Source: Bradyrhizobium sp. KBS0727
GTDB lineage: Bacteria > Pseudomonadota > Alphaproteobacteria > Rhizobiales > Xanthobacteraceae
Assembly: GCF_005937885.2 (NCBI RefSeq)
Contig: NZ_CP042176.1
Coordinates: 1,793,501 to 1,857,500 of the forward strand
Direction: 5' to 3'
DNA: 64,000 nt
Part shown: piece after piece, positions 25,334 through 33,173 of the stretch
Numbering within the stretch: the stretch's first letter is position 1
How the letters are laid out: every line of letters starts with the position of its first letter
Position numbers and translations under genes: made by a program
The notes under the pieces: generated by a model
What the model was told of the DNA's origin: nothing
Seen by the model: the letters and a program-made list of their open reading frames with translations, nothing else
Database searches by the model: none

Positions 25334-26062
25334 TCAACTGCTCTCCACCAGGAACTCGACACGTTCGGCGGCGAAGCGCGAGCGCTTGGTCACCAGCGGC
25401 TTGCCGCTGGTATCGACGTCGGTGCTGTCGACTACCAACACCGGACGCCCGAGCGCGAGGTCCAGCCTTGCGGCGTCGGTTGCATCCGCGATGGCCGCGG
25501 TGATCCTGGTCGATGCGCGGTTGAAGTCACGGATCCCATAATGCGCAAGCAGCTTGGTCATCGAGCGCAGGTTGGCGAAGACCCTTCCTGCGTCGGGGAA
25601 ACGTTCGGCGGAAAGCCAGGTGGTGCTGACGCAGATCGGCGTGCGGTCGGCGGATCGAACGGATTCGATCCGGATCAGCGGCGCGCCGGTCTTCAAGCCG
25701 AGTTCGCGCGCGAGTTCCCGCGTCGCGACGTCCTCGGAGGCGTCGATCAACTGGCCGCGCGGTTCCTGTCCGCCGGCGCCGACGATCTCGGAAAACCGCG
25801 TCCGTGAGCGCAGCGGATAGGCGAGGCGTTGGGCCTCGACATACGTACCGCTGCCACGTTCGGCCCGAACCAGCCCGCGTTCGGCGAGCGTTGCGAGCGC
25901 GCGGCGCACGGTGTGGCGGTTGACGCGGTAGGTTTCGGCGATCTCCATCTCGCCCGGCAGCTTTTCGCCCGCGGCAAAGCGGCCGTCGGCGATGCCGCGC
26001 TCGATGCCGTCGGCGACCTGCCGCCACAGGGCCACGCCGGAGGCGGTGTCCTGCATGCTCAT
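25334..26062 (-). CDS. phnF: GntR/HutC-type repressor of phosphonate genes
   Basis: The 242-residue regulator has an N-terminal winged helix (ALWRQVADGIERGIADGRFA, KLPGEMEIAETYRVNRHTVRRALATLAERGLVRAERGSGTYV) and a C-terminal UTRA effector domain (RTRFSEIVGAGGQEPRGQLI, ending near FAAERVEFLVES), the arrangement of PhnF. In studied relatives PhnF represses phn genes and its own gene. I placed the start at the ATG at 26062; MQD at 26056 is an alternative. The gene is divergent from phnG with a perfect palindrome between them, and convergent with phnE2. Confidence 0.9.
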   Translation of the reverse strand: MSMQDTASGVALWRQVADGIERGIADGRFAAGEKLPGEMEIAETYRVNRHTVRRALATLAERGLVRAERGSGTYVEAQRLAYPLRSRTRFSEIVGAGGQEPRGQLIDASEDVATRELARELGLKTGAPLIRIESVRSADRTPICVSTTWLSAERFPDAGRVFANLRSMTKLLAHYGIRDFNRASTRITAAIADATDAARLDLALGRPVLVVDSTDVDTSGKPLVTKRSRFAAERVEFLVESS

Positions 26063-26107
26063 GTCGTGCTCATGGCGCGAAATCAACCATCGGGAAAAAT
26101 CACTTCG

Positions 26108-26125
26108 TTGTCACGAAACCTTCAT
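26108..26125 (+). promoter_or_regulatory. Possible Pho box upstream of phnG
   Basis: TTGTCAC, spacer GAAA, then CCTTCAT: each half matches CTGTCAT at 5 of 7 positions with the 4-bp spacer. It reads toward phnG and ends 15 bp before the PhnF palindrome. Confidence 0.4.
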
Positions 26126-26140
26126 GGCGTTCGGTTATCG

Positions 26141-26164
26141 AGTTGTCTAGTATCATAGACAACT
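26141..26164. promoter_or_regulatory. Likely PhnF operator (perfect palindrome)
   Basis: AGTTGTCTA (26141-26149) and TAGACAACT (26156-26164) are exact inverted repeats around a 6-bp centre. GntR/HutC-type dimers bind such palindromes, and the site lies in the phnF-phnG divergent promoter, 20 bp before the phnG start. Binding by PhnF is inferred from position. Confidence 0.65.
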
Positions 26165-26183
26165 TGAATCCGGCAAGGCCGAT

Positions 26184-26660
26184 ATGATGGCAAGCAGCGA
26201 AAGTTCAGGAAACGAGCGCGCGGGTCAGGCGCAGCGCAAGGCCGCCATGGCGGTGCTGGCGCACGCTGAAACGGCCGAGATATCGGCCCGGCTCGGGACC
26301 ATCGCGTTGCCGGCGCACGAGAATTTGCGCGAAGCCGAGAACGGCCTGGTGATGGTGCGCGGCCGCGTTGGCGGCGACGGCGCGGCGTTCAACCTTGGCG
26401 AAGCCACGGTGTCGCGCGCGGCGGTGCGGCTTTCAACCGGCGAGGTTGGTTTCGGTTACACGCTCGGCCGCGACCGGCAGAAGGCAGAGTTGATCGCGCT
26501 CTGCGATGCCATGGTGCAGTCGGCAGAATTCGCAGAAATCGTGGAAGCAAAGGTGGTCGCGCCGCTGCGCGCGGCGTTGGTCGCGGAACGGAACCGCAAG
26601 GCCGCCGAGGCCGCGGCGACGCGGGTCGATTTCTACACGCTGGTGCGCGGGGAGGGCTGA
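26184..26660 (+). CDS. phnG: C-P lyase core complex subunit PhnG
   Basis: The 158-residue protein carries the PhnG signature ENGLVMVRGRVGGDG, FNLGEATVSRAAVRL, and the C-terminal DFYTLVRGEG. PhnG is part of the PhnGHIJ complex that, with PhnI, attaches alkylphosphonate to ribose at the expense of ATP. AAGG precedes the ATG at 26184. It opens the second, catalytic operon phnGHIJKLMN and is followed three bases later by phnH. Confidence 0.96.
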   Translation: MMASSESSGNERAGQAQRKAAMAVLAHAETAEISARLGTIALPAHENLREAENGLVMVRGRVGGDGAAFNLGEATVSRAAVRLSTGEVGFGYTLGRDRQKAELIALCDAMVQSAEFAEIVEAKVVAPLRAALVAERNRKAAEAAATRVDFYTLVRGEG

Positions 26661-26663
26661 GAC

Positions 26664-27272
26664 ATGACCACGGTTGCCGAACTGCCCGCCGGATTTGTCG
26701 ACAAGGTGTTGTCGGCGCAATCGACCTTCCGCTCGGTCATGGATGCGATGGCGCGCCCCGGCAGCGTCCAGCGCATCGCCGCCACCGCCGGCACGCCGGC
26801 TGCGATGATGCGCGGTTCTGCTGCGATCGCGCTGACGCTGTTCGACCATGACACGCCGATCTGGCTGGATCGCGCGATGTCGGCGACTTCAGATGTGTCT
26901 AAATGGCTCAAGTTCCACACCAGCGCACCGGTCATTGCGGATTCGTCGATCGCCAGCTTCGCGCTGATCGGCAATCCCGAAGATCTGCCGCCGCTCGATC
27001 GCTTCGCGTTCGGCAGCAACGAATATCCGGACCGTTCCACGACGCTGATCCTGCAGGTCGAGAGCCTGTCGCAGGGCGCCCTCTTCGAATTGCGCGGCCC
27101 CGGCATCGACGGCACCACAACCCTGCAGGCGCAGATCCGGCCGCATGACCTGTTCAAGCGGCTCGCCGTCAATTCAGCGCTGTTCCCGCGCGGCATCGAC
27201 GTCGTGCTGGTTCATGACGACGCCATTGTTGCGATACCGCGCACGACGCGGCTGGTCGCCAAAGGCGATTGA
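26664..27272 (+). CDS. phnH: C-P lyase core complex subunit PhnH
   Basis: The 202-residue protein matches PhnH: AQSTFRSVMDAMARPGSVQ near the N-terminus, TLFDHDTPIWLD, and a C-terminal FPRGIDVVLVHDDAIVAIPR. PhnH is a core subunit with a PLP-transferase-like fold without the cofactor lysine; it joins PhnG, I and J. The ATG lies 3 bp after the phnG stop. Confidence 0.95.
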   Translation: MTTVAELPAGFVDKVLSAQSTFRSVMDAMARPGSVQRIAATAGTPAAMMRGSAAIALTLFDHDTPIWLDRAMSATSDVSKWLKFHTSAPVIADSSIASFALIGNPEDLPPLDRFAFGSNEYPDRSTTLILQVESLSQGALFELRGPGIDGTTTLQAQIRPHDLFKRLAVNSALFPRGIDVVLVHDDAIVAIPRTTRLVAKGD

Positions 27273-27284
27273 GGGAGACTGACC

Positions 27285-28388
27285 ATGTATGTAGCCGTCA
27301 AGGGCGGCGAGCGCGCCATCGAAAACGCCCATCGCCTGCTGGCGCATGAGCGGCGTGGCGACCGCGACGTTCCCGAACTGTCATTGGACCAGATCTCCGA
27401 ACAGCTTTCGCTCGGCGTCGACCGCGTCATGACCGAAGGCTCGCTGTATGACCGCGAACTCGCGGCACTGGCGATCAAGCAGGCGCGCGGCGACATGATC
27501 GAGGCCATCTTTCTGGTGCGCGCCTTCCGCGCGACCCTGCCGCGCTTTGGTTCGACTGAGCCGGTCGATACCGGCGCGATGCAGGTGCGGCGTCGGATTT
27601 CCTCGACCTTCAAGGATATTCCCGGCGGTCAAATCCTCGGCCCGACCTTCGATTACACCCATCGCCTGCTGGATCCGCAACTCGCGGACGGGTTCGCGCC
27701 CGAAGCACCGGCGATGGGCGAAGCGTCCTTGGCTGCGACGCCGCGCGTGACCGACATTCTCGGTCGCGACGGCCTGATCGAGCCGTCGCCTGCGGCGGAC
27801 GCCGATGTGCCGGTCGGCGATCTCACCCGGGAGCCGCTCAGCTTTCCGGCCGATCGCGATCTGCGTCTGCAAAACCTGGCGCGGGCCGACGAGGGCTTTC
27901 TGCTGGCGCTCGGTTACTCCTCGCAGCGTGGCTATGGCCGCAACCATCCGTTCGCGGGCGAAATCCGCTTCGGCGAAGTCGAGGTCGAGTTCATGGCCGA
28001 GGATGCCGGCTTTGCCGTGCCACTCGGTTCGATCGCGATGACCGAGTGCCAGATGGTCAACCAGTTCAAGGGCTCTGCCACCGAAGCGCCGTGCTTCACG
28101 CGCGGTTATGGTCTCGCCTTCGGGCAGAGCGAGCGTAAGACCATGTCGATGGCGCTGGTGGACCGCTCCCTGCGCGCCCGCGAACTCGGCGAGGAGTTGA
28201 TCGCGCCGGCCCAGGACGAGGAGTTCGTGATGTCGCACTCCGACAACGTGCAGGCGACCGGCTTCGTCGAACATCTCAAGCTGCCGCATTACGTCGATTT
28301 CCAGTCCGAGCTCGGCCTGCTGCGCAAACTGCGCAAGGAATTCGCCGAGGCGAACCAGGCTCCGCCGATGCAGGAGGCCGCGGAATGA
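27285..28388 (+). CDS. phnI: C-P lyase core complex subunit PhnI (nucleosidase-type)
   Basis: The 367-residue protein is a full-length PhnI: the N-terminus MYVAVKGGERAIENAHRLL, EIRFGEVEVEFMAEDAGFAV and the block GYSSQRGYGRNHPFAGEIR are characteristic. PhnI displaces adenine from ATP with the phosphonate to give ribose 1-phosphonate 5-triphosphate, needing PhnG, H and L. GAGGGAG precedes the start. Its stop overlaps the phnJ start as ATGA. Confidence 0.96.
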   Translation: MYVAVKGGERAIENAHRLLAHERRGDRDVPELSLDQISEQLSLGVDRVMTEGSLYDRELAALAIKQARGDMIEAIFLVRAFRATLPRFGSTEPVDTGAMQVRRRISSTFKDIPGGQILGPTFDYTHRLLDPQLADGFAPEAPAMGEASLAATPRVTDILGRDGLIEPSPAADADVPVGDLTREPLSFPADRDLRLQNLARADEGFLLALGYSSQRGYGRNHPFAGEIRFGEVEVEFMAEDAGFAVPLGSIAMTECQMVNQFKGSATEAPCFTRGYGLAFGQSERKTMSMALVDRSLRARELGEELIAPAQDEEFVMSHSDNVQATGFVEHLKLPHYVDFQSELGLLRKLRKEFAEANQAPPMQEAAE

Positions 28389-29269
28389 ACGCTCCGGCTT
28401 ACAATTTCGCCTATCTCGACGAGCAGACCAAGCGAATGATCCGCCGCGCGATCCTCAAAGCGATCGCGATCCCCGGCTATCAGGTGCCGTTCGCCAGCCG
28501 CGAGATGCCGATGCCCTATGGCTGGGGCACCGGCGGCGTACAGGTAACGGCCGCGATCCTCGGACCTGACGACGTGCTGAAGGTGATCGACCAGGGCTCG
28601 GACGACACCACCAACGCGATTTCGATCCGGAAATTCTTCGGCAAGACCGCCGGCGTCGCCACTACCACCGCGACCGCGGATGCCACCGTGATCCAGACCC
28701 GGCACCGGATTCCCGAGGCGCCGCTGCATGGCGGCCAGGTGCTGGTCTATCAGGTGCCGATCCCGGAACCGCTGCGCTTCCTGGAGCCGCGCGAGACCGA
28801 GACGCGGCGCATGCATGCGCTCGGCGAATACGGCCTGATGCATGTCAAGCTGTACGAGGATATCGCGCGCTTCGGCCATATCGCGACCGCCTACGCCTAT
28901 CCGGTGAAGGTGAATGCGCGCTACGTGATGGATCCGTCGCCGACACCGAAGTTCGACAATCCGAAGATGGACAATTGTCCGGCGCTGCAATTGTTCGGCG
29001 CCGGCCGCGAGAAGCGGATCTATGCGATCCCGCCGCACACGCACGTCGTGTCGCTCGACTTCGAGGATCACCCGTTCACGCGCTACCGGTTCGACGCGCC
29101 CTGCGCGCTGTGCGGGGCCGGCGATTCCTATCTCGACGAGATCGTCACCGACGACAAGGGTAGCCGGATGTTCGTCTGCTCCGACACCGATTATTGCGAG
29201 TCCCGCCAGTCGACCGGCCATCGCGGCAGCGAAAGCGCGGCGCCGCACAAGGAGAGGGCGCATGGTTGA
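28385..29269 (+). CDS. phnJ: Radical-SAM C-P lyase PhnJ
   Basis: The 294-residue enzyme cleaves the carbon-phosphorus bond of ribose 1-phosphonate 5-phosphate, releasing the alkane (methane from methylphosphonate). The unusual 4Fe-4S ligands C240, C243 and C265 and the further essential C271 are all present, and Gly31 in AIPGYQVPFASREMP corresponds to the glycyl-radical residue; each lies one position before its E. coli counterpart. The gene overlaps phnI by four bases and phnK by eight, which fits strict stoichiometry. It looks fully functional. Confidence 0.97.
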   Translation: MNAPAYNFAYLDEQTKRMIRRAILKAIAIPGYQVPFASREMPMPYGWGTGGVQVTAAILGPDDVLKVIDQGSDDTTNAISIRKFFGKTAGVATTTATADATVIQTRHRIPEAPLHGGQVLVYQVPIPEPLRFLEPRETETRRMHALGEYGLMHVKLYEDIARFGHIATAYAYPVKVNARYVMDPSPTPKFDNPKMDNCPALQLFGAGREKRIYAIPPHTHVVSLDFEDHPFTRYRFDAPCALCGAGDSYLDEIVTDDKGSRMFVCSDTDYCESRQSTGHRGSESAAPHKERAHG

Positions 29270-30062
29270 GCCCCGGACCATCGCGCAGGACGACCAGCCG
29301 CTGCTGGTCGCGGAAGACCTCGGCAAGAACTATGGCCGGCTGATCGCCTGCCGCGACGTATCGTTTGCGCTCTATCCGGGCGAGGTGCTGGCGATTGTCG
29401 GCGAGTCCGGCTCGGGCAAATCGACGCTGTTGCAACTGCTGTCGGCGCAGCTCACGCCGAGCGCGGGGCGCGTAAGCTACCGGATGCGCGACGGCGTGCT
29501 GCGCGATCTCGCGAGCCTTGGCGAGGCCGAACGGCGTTTTCTGTTCCGGACCGATTGGGGCTATGTGCATCAGGATCCGGCCCAAGGCCTGCGAATGGCG
29601 GTTTCGGCCGGCGCCAATGTCGGCGAACGGCTGATGGCGGTGGGGTGGAATCATTACGGCCACATCCGCGAAACCGCGTCGTCCTGGCTGGAGCGGGTCG
29701 AGATCGACACCGGCCGCATCGACGACGCGCCGAAGACCTATTCCGGCGGCATGCGGCAGCGGTTGCAGATCGCGCGCAACCTCGTCACCGAACCGCGCCT
29801 GGTGTTCATGGACGAGCCGACCGGCGGACTGGATGTTTCGGTGCAGGCGCGGCTGCTCGACCTGATGCGCAACCTCGTCAGCGAACTAGGCCTTGCCGCC
29901 GTCGTCGTCACTCATGATCTCGCGGTGGCGCGGCTGCTGTCGCACCGCGTGATGGTGATGAAGGGCGGGCGGGTCATCGAGACCGGTCTGACCGATCAGG
30001 TCCTCGACGATCCCCGCGAGCCCTACACCCAGTTGCTCGTTTCCTCGATTTTGCCGGCGTGA
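29262..30062 (+). CDS. phnK: C-P lyase-associated ABC protein PhnK
   Basis: The 266-residue ATPase has Walker A (GESGSGKST), Q-loop region (WGYVHQDPAQGLRMAVSAGANVGE), signature (TYSGGMRQRLQIARNLV), Walker B (LVFMDEPTGGLD) and H-loop (VVTHDLAVARLL). PhnK binds the core complex through PhnJ rather than a membrane permease. The start at 29262 follows AAGGAGAGGG and lies inside the end of phnJ; the longer open frame upstream is a shadow of phnJ. Confidence 0.95.
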   Translation: MVEPRTIAQDDQPLLVAEDLGKNYGRLIACRDVSFALYPGEVLAIVGESGSGKSTLLQLLSAQLTPSAGRVSYRMRDGVLRDLASLGEAERRFLFRTDWGYVHQDPAQGLRMAVSAGANVGERLMAVGWNHYGHIRETASSWLERVEIDTGRIDDAPKTYSGGMRQRLQIARNLVTEPRLVFMDEPTGGLDVSVQARLLDLMRNLVSELGLAAVVVTHDLAVARLLSHRVMVMKGGRVIETGLTDQVLDDPREPYTQLLVSSILPA

Positions 30063-30071
30063 GCTGAAACA

Positions 30072-30770
30072 ATGACCGCGATGATCGACATCACCAACGC
30101 CAAGAAGAGTTTTACGATGCACCTGCAGGGCGGCATCGAGCTGCCGGTGGTGAGCGGCGTCTCTTTCCATGTCGAGCCGGGCGAATGTGTGGTGCTCTCG
30201 GGACCGTCAGGCGCCGGCAAATCCTCGATCCTGAAAATGATCTTCGGCAATTACCGCTGCGACGGCGGACGGATCGGGATTCGTCACCAGGGTTCGGTGA
30301 TCGATCTCGCCACTGCCGAACCGCGGCAGGTACTCAGCGTGCGCCGCTCCACCATCGGCTATGTCAGTCAGTTCCTGCGCGCGGTGCCGCGGGTCGCGAC
30401 CATCGACGTGGTGGCCGAGCCCTTGATCGCGAACGGGATCGCGCGCGCCGAGGCCCGGGAAAAGGCAGGCGCGCTGTTGCGCCGGCTCAATATTCCCGAG
30501 CGGCTGTGGGCGCTGCCTCCATCGACCTTTTCCGGTGGCGAACAGCAGCGCGTCAACATCGCCCGCGGTTTCATTTCGAATCTGCCGATCCTGCTGCTGG
30601 ACGAGCCGACCGCTTCGCTGGACGCCGCCAATCGCGCCGTCGTGGTCGAGTTGGTCGGCCAGAAGAAGCGCGAGGGCGTGGCGATGGTCGCCATCGTTCA
30701 TGACGACGAGATACGTCATCTGATCGCCGACCGGATTGTCGACGTGACATCGTTTGCCGCCGCGGCATGA
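30072..30770 (+). CDS. phnL: C-P lyase-associated ABC protein PhnL
   Basis: The 232-residue ATPase has Walker A (GPSGAGKSS), a Q-loop segment (YVSQFLRAVPRVATIDVVAEPL), signature (FSGGEQQRVNIARGF), Walker B (ILLLDEPTASLDA) and an H-loop histidine (VAIVHDDEI). The N-terminus KKSFTMHLQGGIELPVVSGV is typical of PhnL. PhnL is needed with PhnG, H and I for phosphonate activation. It starts 9 bp after phnK. Confidence 0.95.
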   Translation: MTAMIDITNAKKSFTMHLQGGIELPVVSGVSFHVEPGECVVLSGPSGAGKSSILKMIFGNYRCDGGRIGIRHQGSVIDLATAEPRQVLSVRRSTIGYVSQFLRAVPRVATIDVVAEPLIANGIARAEAREKAGALLRRLNIPERLWALPPSTFSGGEQQRVNIARGFISNLPILLLDEPTASLDAANRAVVVELVGQKKREGVAMVAIVHDDEIRHLIADRIVDVTSFAAAA

Positions 30771-30785
30771 AGGAAGAGACGTGAA

Positions 30786-31937
30786 ATGACCTCGACGGAA
30801 ACCATTGTTGGCAACGCCCGCGTCGTGCTGGCCGATCGCGTGATCGCGCGCGGCTGGGTCGCCATGTCAGATGGCCGCATCGCCGAATTCGGCGAGGGCG
30901 ATGCGCCCGAAGGCAGCGAGGATGCCGGTGGCGACCTGATCATGCCCGGCCTGATCGAGCTGCACACCGACCATCTTGAAATGCACTACGTACCGCGCCC
31001 AAAGGTGTTCTGGGATCCGATCGCCGCGGTGGTCTCCTATGACGGCCAGTTGGCGACATCGGGCATCACCACCGTGCTGGATTCGCTGCGGGTCTGGCGC
31101 GAGGACGGCGCCGAGGAGGTTGACGGCAGGGCAGGCATTCTGGCGGAAGCGATCACCACGGCGCGCGACGGCAATTTGTTGCGCGCCGATCATTTCCTGC
31201 ACCTGCGCTGCGAGATTCCGATGCCCAGCGTGGTCGAGGAGGCCATGGAGCTGATCGACCGCCCGGACATCCGGCTGATGTCGTTGATGGACCACACGCC
31301 GGGACAACGCCAGTTCCGTGACGAAGGCAAACTGCGCGATTATTACCGCGGCAAGGGCGCCGGGATGACCGATGCCGAACTCGACGCACTGTTCGAAAAG
31401 CGCTTCGCCTACCAGAAGACCTACGCCGCGACCAACATGCGCGAGATCGTGGCGCTGGCCCACAAATACGAGATCCCGCTCGCCAGCCACGACGATACCA
31501 CGGAGGAAAACGTCGCCGACGCCATTCAGGACCGTGTTTCGGTGGCGGAGTTTCCGACCACGATGGAGGCCGCGCGCGGCCTGCACCAGGCTGGGATCGG
31601 CATTCTGATGGGCGCGCCGAACGTCGTGCGCGGCGGCTCGCATTCCGGTAATATCGCCGCGGTCGATCTCGCCCGCGAGGGACTGTTGGACATCCTGTCA
31701 TCCGACTACATCCCGTCGAGCCTCCTGATGGCCGCGCTGCAATTGCCGCGGCGCGTTCCGGCGATCGATCTTGCGTCCGCCGTCCGCACCGTCACCAAGA
31801 CGCCGGCCGAAGCGGTGGGGTTAGCCGATCGCGGCGAGATCGCTGCCGGCAAGCGCGCCGACTTGATCCGCGTGCATATCGCGCGCGATATTCCAGTGGT
31901 GCGCAGCGTCTGGCGGGAAGGGCAGCGGGTCGCATGA
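30786..31937 (+). CDS. phnM: Ribose 1-methylphosphonate 5-triphosphate diphosphatase PhnM
   Basis: The 383-residue amidohydrolase removes pyrophosphate from the activated phosphonate so that PhnJ can act. It shows LIELHTDHLEMHYVPRP (metal ligands), [48 protein letters not shown] and LSSDYIPSSLLMAAL, and matches classical PhnM better than the copy at 19570. It starts 15 bp after phnL and overlaps phnN by four bases. Confidence 0.96.
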   Translation: MTSTETIVGNARVVLADRVIARGWVAMSDGRIAEFGEGDAPEGSEDAGGDLIMPGLIELHTDHLEMHYVPRPKVFWDPIAAVVSYDGQLATSGITTVLDSLRVWREDGAEEVDGRAGILAEAITTARDGNLLRADHFLHLRCEIPMPSVVEEAMELIDRPDIRLMSLMDHTPGQRQFRDEGKLRDYYRGKGAGMTDAELDALFEKRFAYQKTYAATNMREIVALAHKYEIPLASHDDTTEENVADAIQDRVSVAEFPTTMEAARGLHQAGIGILMGAPNVVRGGSHSGNIAAVDLAREGLLDILSSDYIPSSLLMAALQLPRRVPAIDLASAVRTVTKTPAEAVGLADRGEIAAGKRADLIRVHIARDIPVVRSVWREGQRVA

Positions 31938-32548
31938 CGGAGACACTGACCATCTCGACAGGACAGTCCGGCCTGATTGGGCCTGGGCGGCTCGTTCTCG
32001 TCGTTGGGCCGAGCGGCGCCGGCAAGGATACGCTGCTGGGTCTGGCAAAGGCGGCCTGCGCAGACGATCCCCATATCGTGTTTCCGCGTCGTGTGATCAC
32101 GCGGCAGGCTTCGACCTCCGAGGACAATGAGGAGGTGAGCCCCGGTACCTTCCAGGAAGCGTTGAGCCGTGGCGACTTCGCGATGCATTGGGAAGCCCAT
32201 GGCCATTGCTACGCGTTGTCGCGTGCGATCGATGACGACATCCGTGCCGGGCGTACCGTGGTTGCCAACGTCTCGCGCACCGTGATCGCTGCGATGCGCC
32301 GCGCCTATGCCGACGTCATGGTGGTTCTGGTGACGGCGCCGCCGAACGTGCTGGCGGAACGTATCGCGCTGCGGGCTCGCGGCAGCGACGGCAGGCTCGA
32401 ACAGCGGCTCAATCGCACGGTCGAGGATGCCTCGGCCGCGCCCGATGTCACCATCGTCAATGTCTCCAGCGCCGAATATCACGCGCGCTGGTTCGTGCGG
32501 ATCGTCAAGGGCGAGAAGTGGGCTGAACAGGAGGAAATCCGGAAATGA
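31934..32548 (+). CDS. phnN: Ribose 1,5-bisphosphate phosphokinase PhnN
   Basis: The 204-residue kinase has the guanylate-kinase-like P-loop GPSGAGKDTLLG, followed by FPRRVITRQAS, EEVSPGTFQEALSRGDFAMHW, and TAPPNVLAERIALRARGSDG. PhnN phosphorylates ribose 1,5-bisphosphate to PRPP, returning the ribose of C-P lyase to nucleotide metabolism. It overlaps phnM upstream and the flavoprotein gene downstream, each by ATGA. Confidence 0.95.
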   Translation: MTETLTISTGQSGLIGPGRLVLVVGPSGAGKDTLLGLAKAACADDPHIVFPRRVITRQASTSEDNEEVSPGTFQEALSRGDFAMHWEAHGHCYALSRAIDDDIRAGRTVVANVSRTVIAAMRRAYADVMVVLVTAPPNVLAERIALRARGSDGRLEQRLNRTVEDASAAPDVTIVNVSSAEYHARWFVRIVKGEKWAEQEEIRK

Positions 32549-33156
32549 CAGTAGTTGCGACCATCGAGCAGCTCGAGGCCATCTATGGCTTTCCCAACGA
32601 TGCCTCGACCGTCAAGGTCGCCGATCGCGTCACGCCGGCCTATCGCGAACTGATGGACAAGTCGCCGTTCGCGGCGCTGGCGACCTGCGGGCCGGAAGGG
32701 CTCGATTGTTCGCCGCGCGGCGATCTGCCGGGCTTCGTTCGCGTTCACGACGACAAGACGCTGATGATGCCGGATCGCCGCGGCAACAACCGCTGCGATT
32801 CCCTGCGCAACATCGTACGCGATCCGCGCGTGGCGCTGCTGTTTCTGATTCCCGGTTCCGGCAGCACGCTGCGGGTCAACGGCCGCGCTTACGTATCGGC
32901 CGAGCCGCAACTGTTGCAGTCATTCAAGATGGACGGCAAGGCGCCGCGCACCGTCATCGTCATGACGGTGGAAGAAATCTATTTTCAATGTGCGCGCGCC
33001 ATCGTGCGCTCCGATCTCTGGAATCCGGACAAGCGGGTCGATCCCAGGACCTTGCCGACGCCGGGGCAAATCCTGGCCGAGATGAGCGACAACACGGTCG
33101 GCGGCGAAAAATACGACCGCGAATGGCCGGAGCGGGCGCGGCAGACGATGTGGTGA
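32545..33156 (+). CDS. FMN-binding split-barrel protein (PPOX-type, MSMEG_1061/DR2398-like) coupled to phn operon
   Basis: The 203-residue protein is of the pyridoxamine-phosphate-oxidase-like split-barrel fold: SPFAALATCGPEGLDCSPRGD, TLMMPDRRGNNRCDSLRNIV, VALLFLIPGSGSTLRVNGRA and IYFQCARAIVRSDLWNP are typical of the FMN-binding MSMEG_1061/DR2398 group. Such proteins use FMN or F420-like flavins in redox reactions of unknown substrate. The ATG overlaps the phnN stop, making it the last gene of the C-P lyase operon. A role in phosphonate degradation (for instance in electron supply or product handling) is inference from this coupling only. Confidence 0.85.
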   Translation: MTVVATIEQLEAIYGFPNDASTVKVADRVTPAYRELMDKSPFAALATCGPEGLDCSPRGDLPGFVRVHDDKTLMMPDRRGNNRCDSLRNIVRDPRVALLFLIPGSGSTLRVNGRAYVSAEPQLLQSFKMDGKAPRTVIVMTVEEIYFQCARAIVRSDLWNPDKRVDPRTLPTPGQILAEMSDNTVGGEKYDREWPERARQTMW

Positions 33157-33173
33157 GCGGCGACCTGGTCAGG

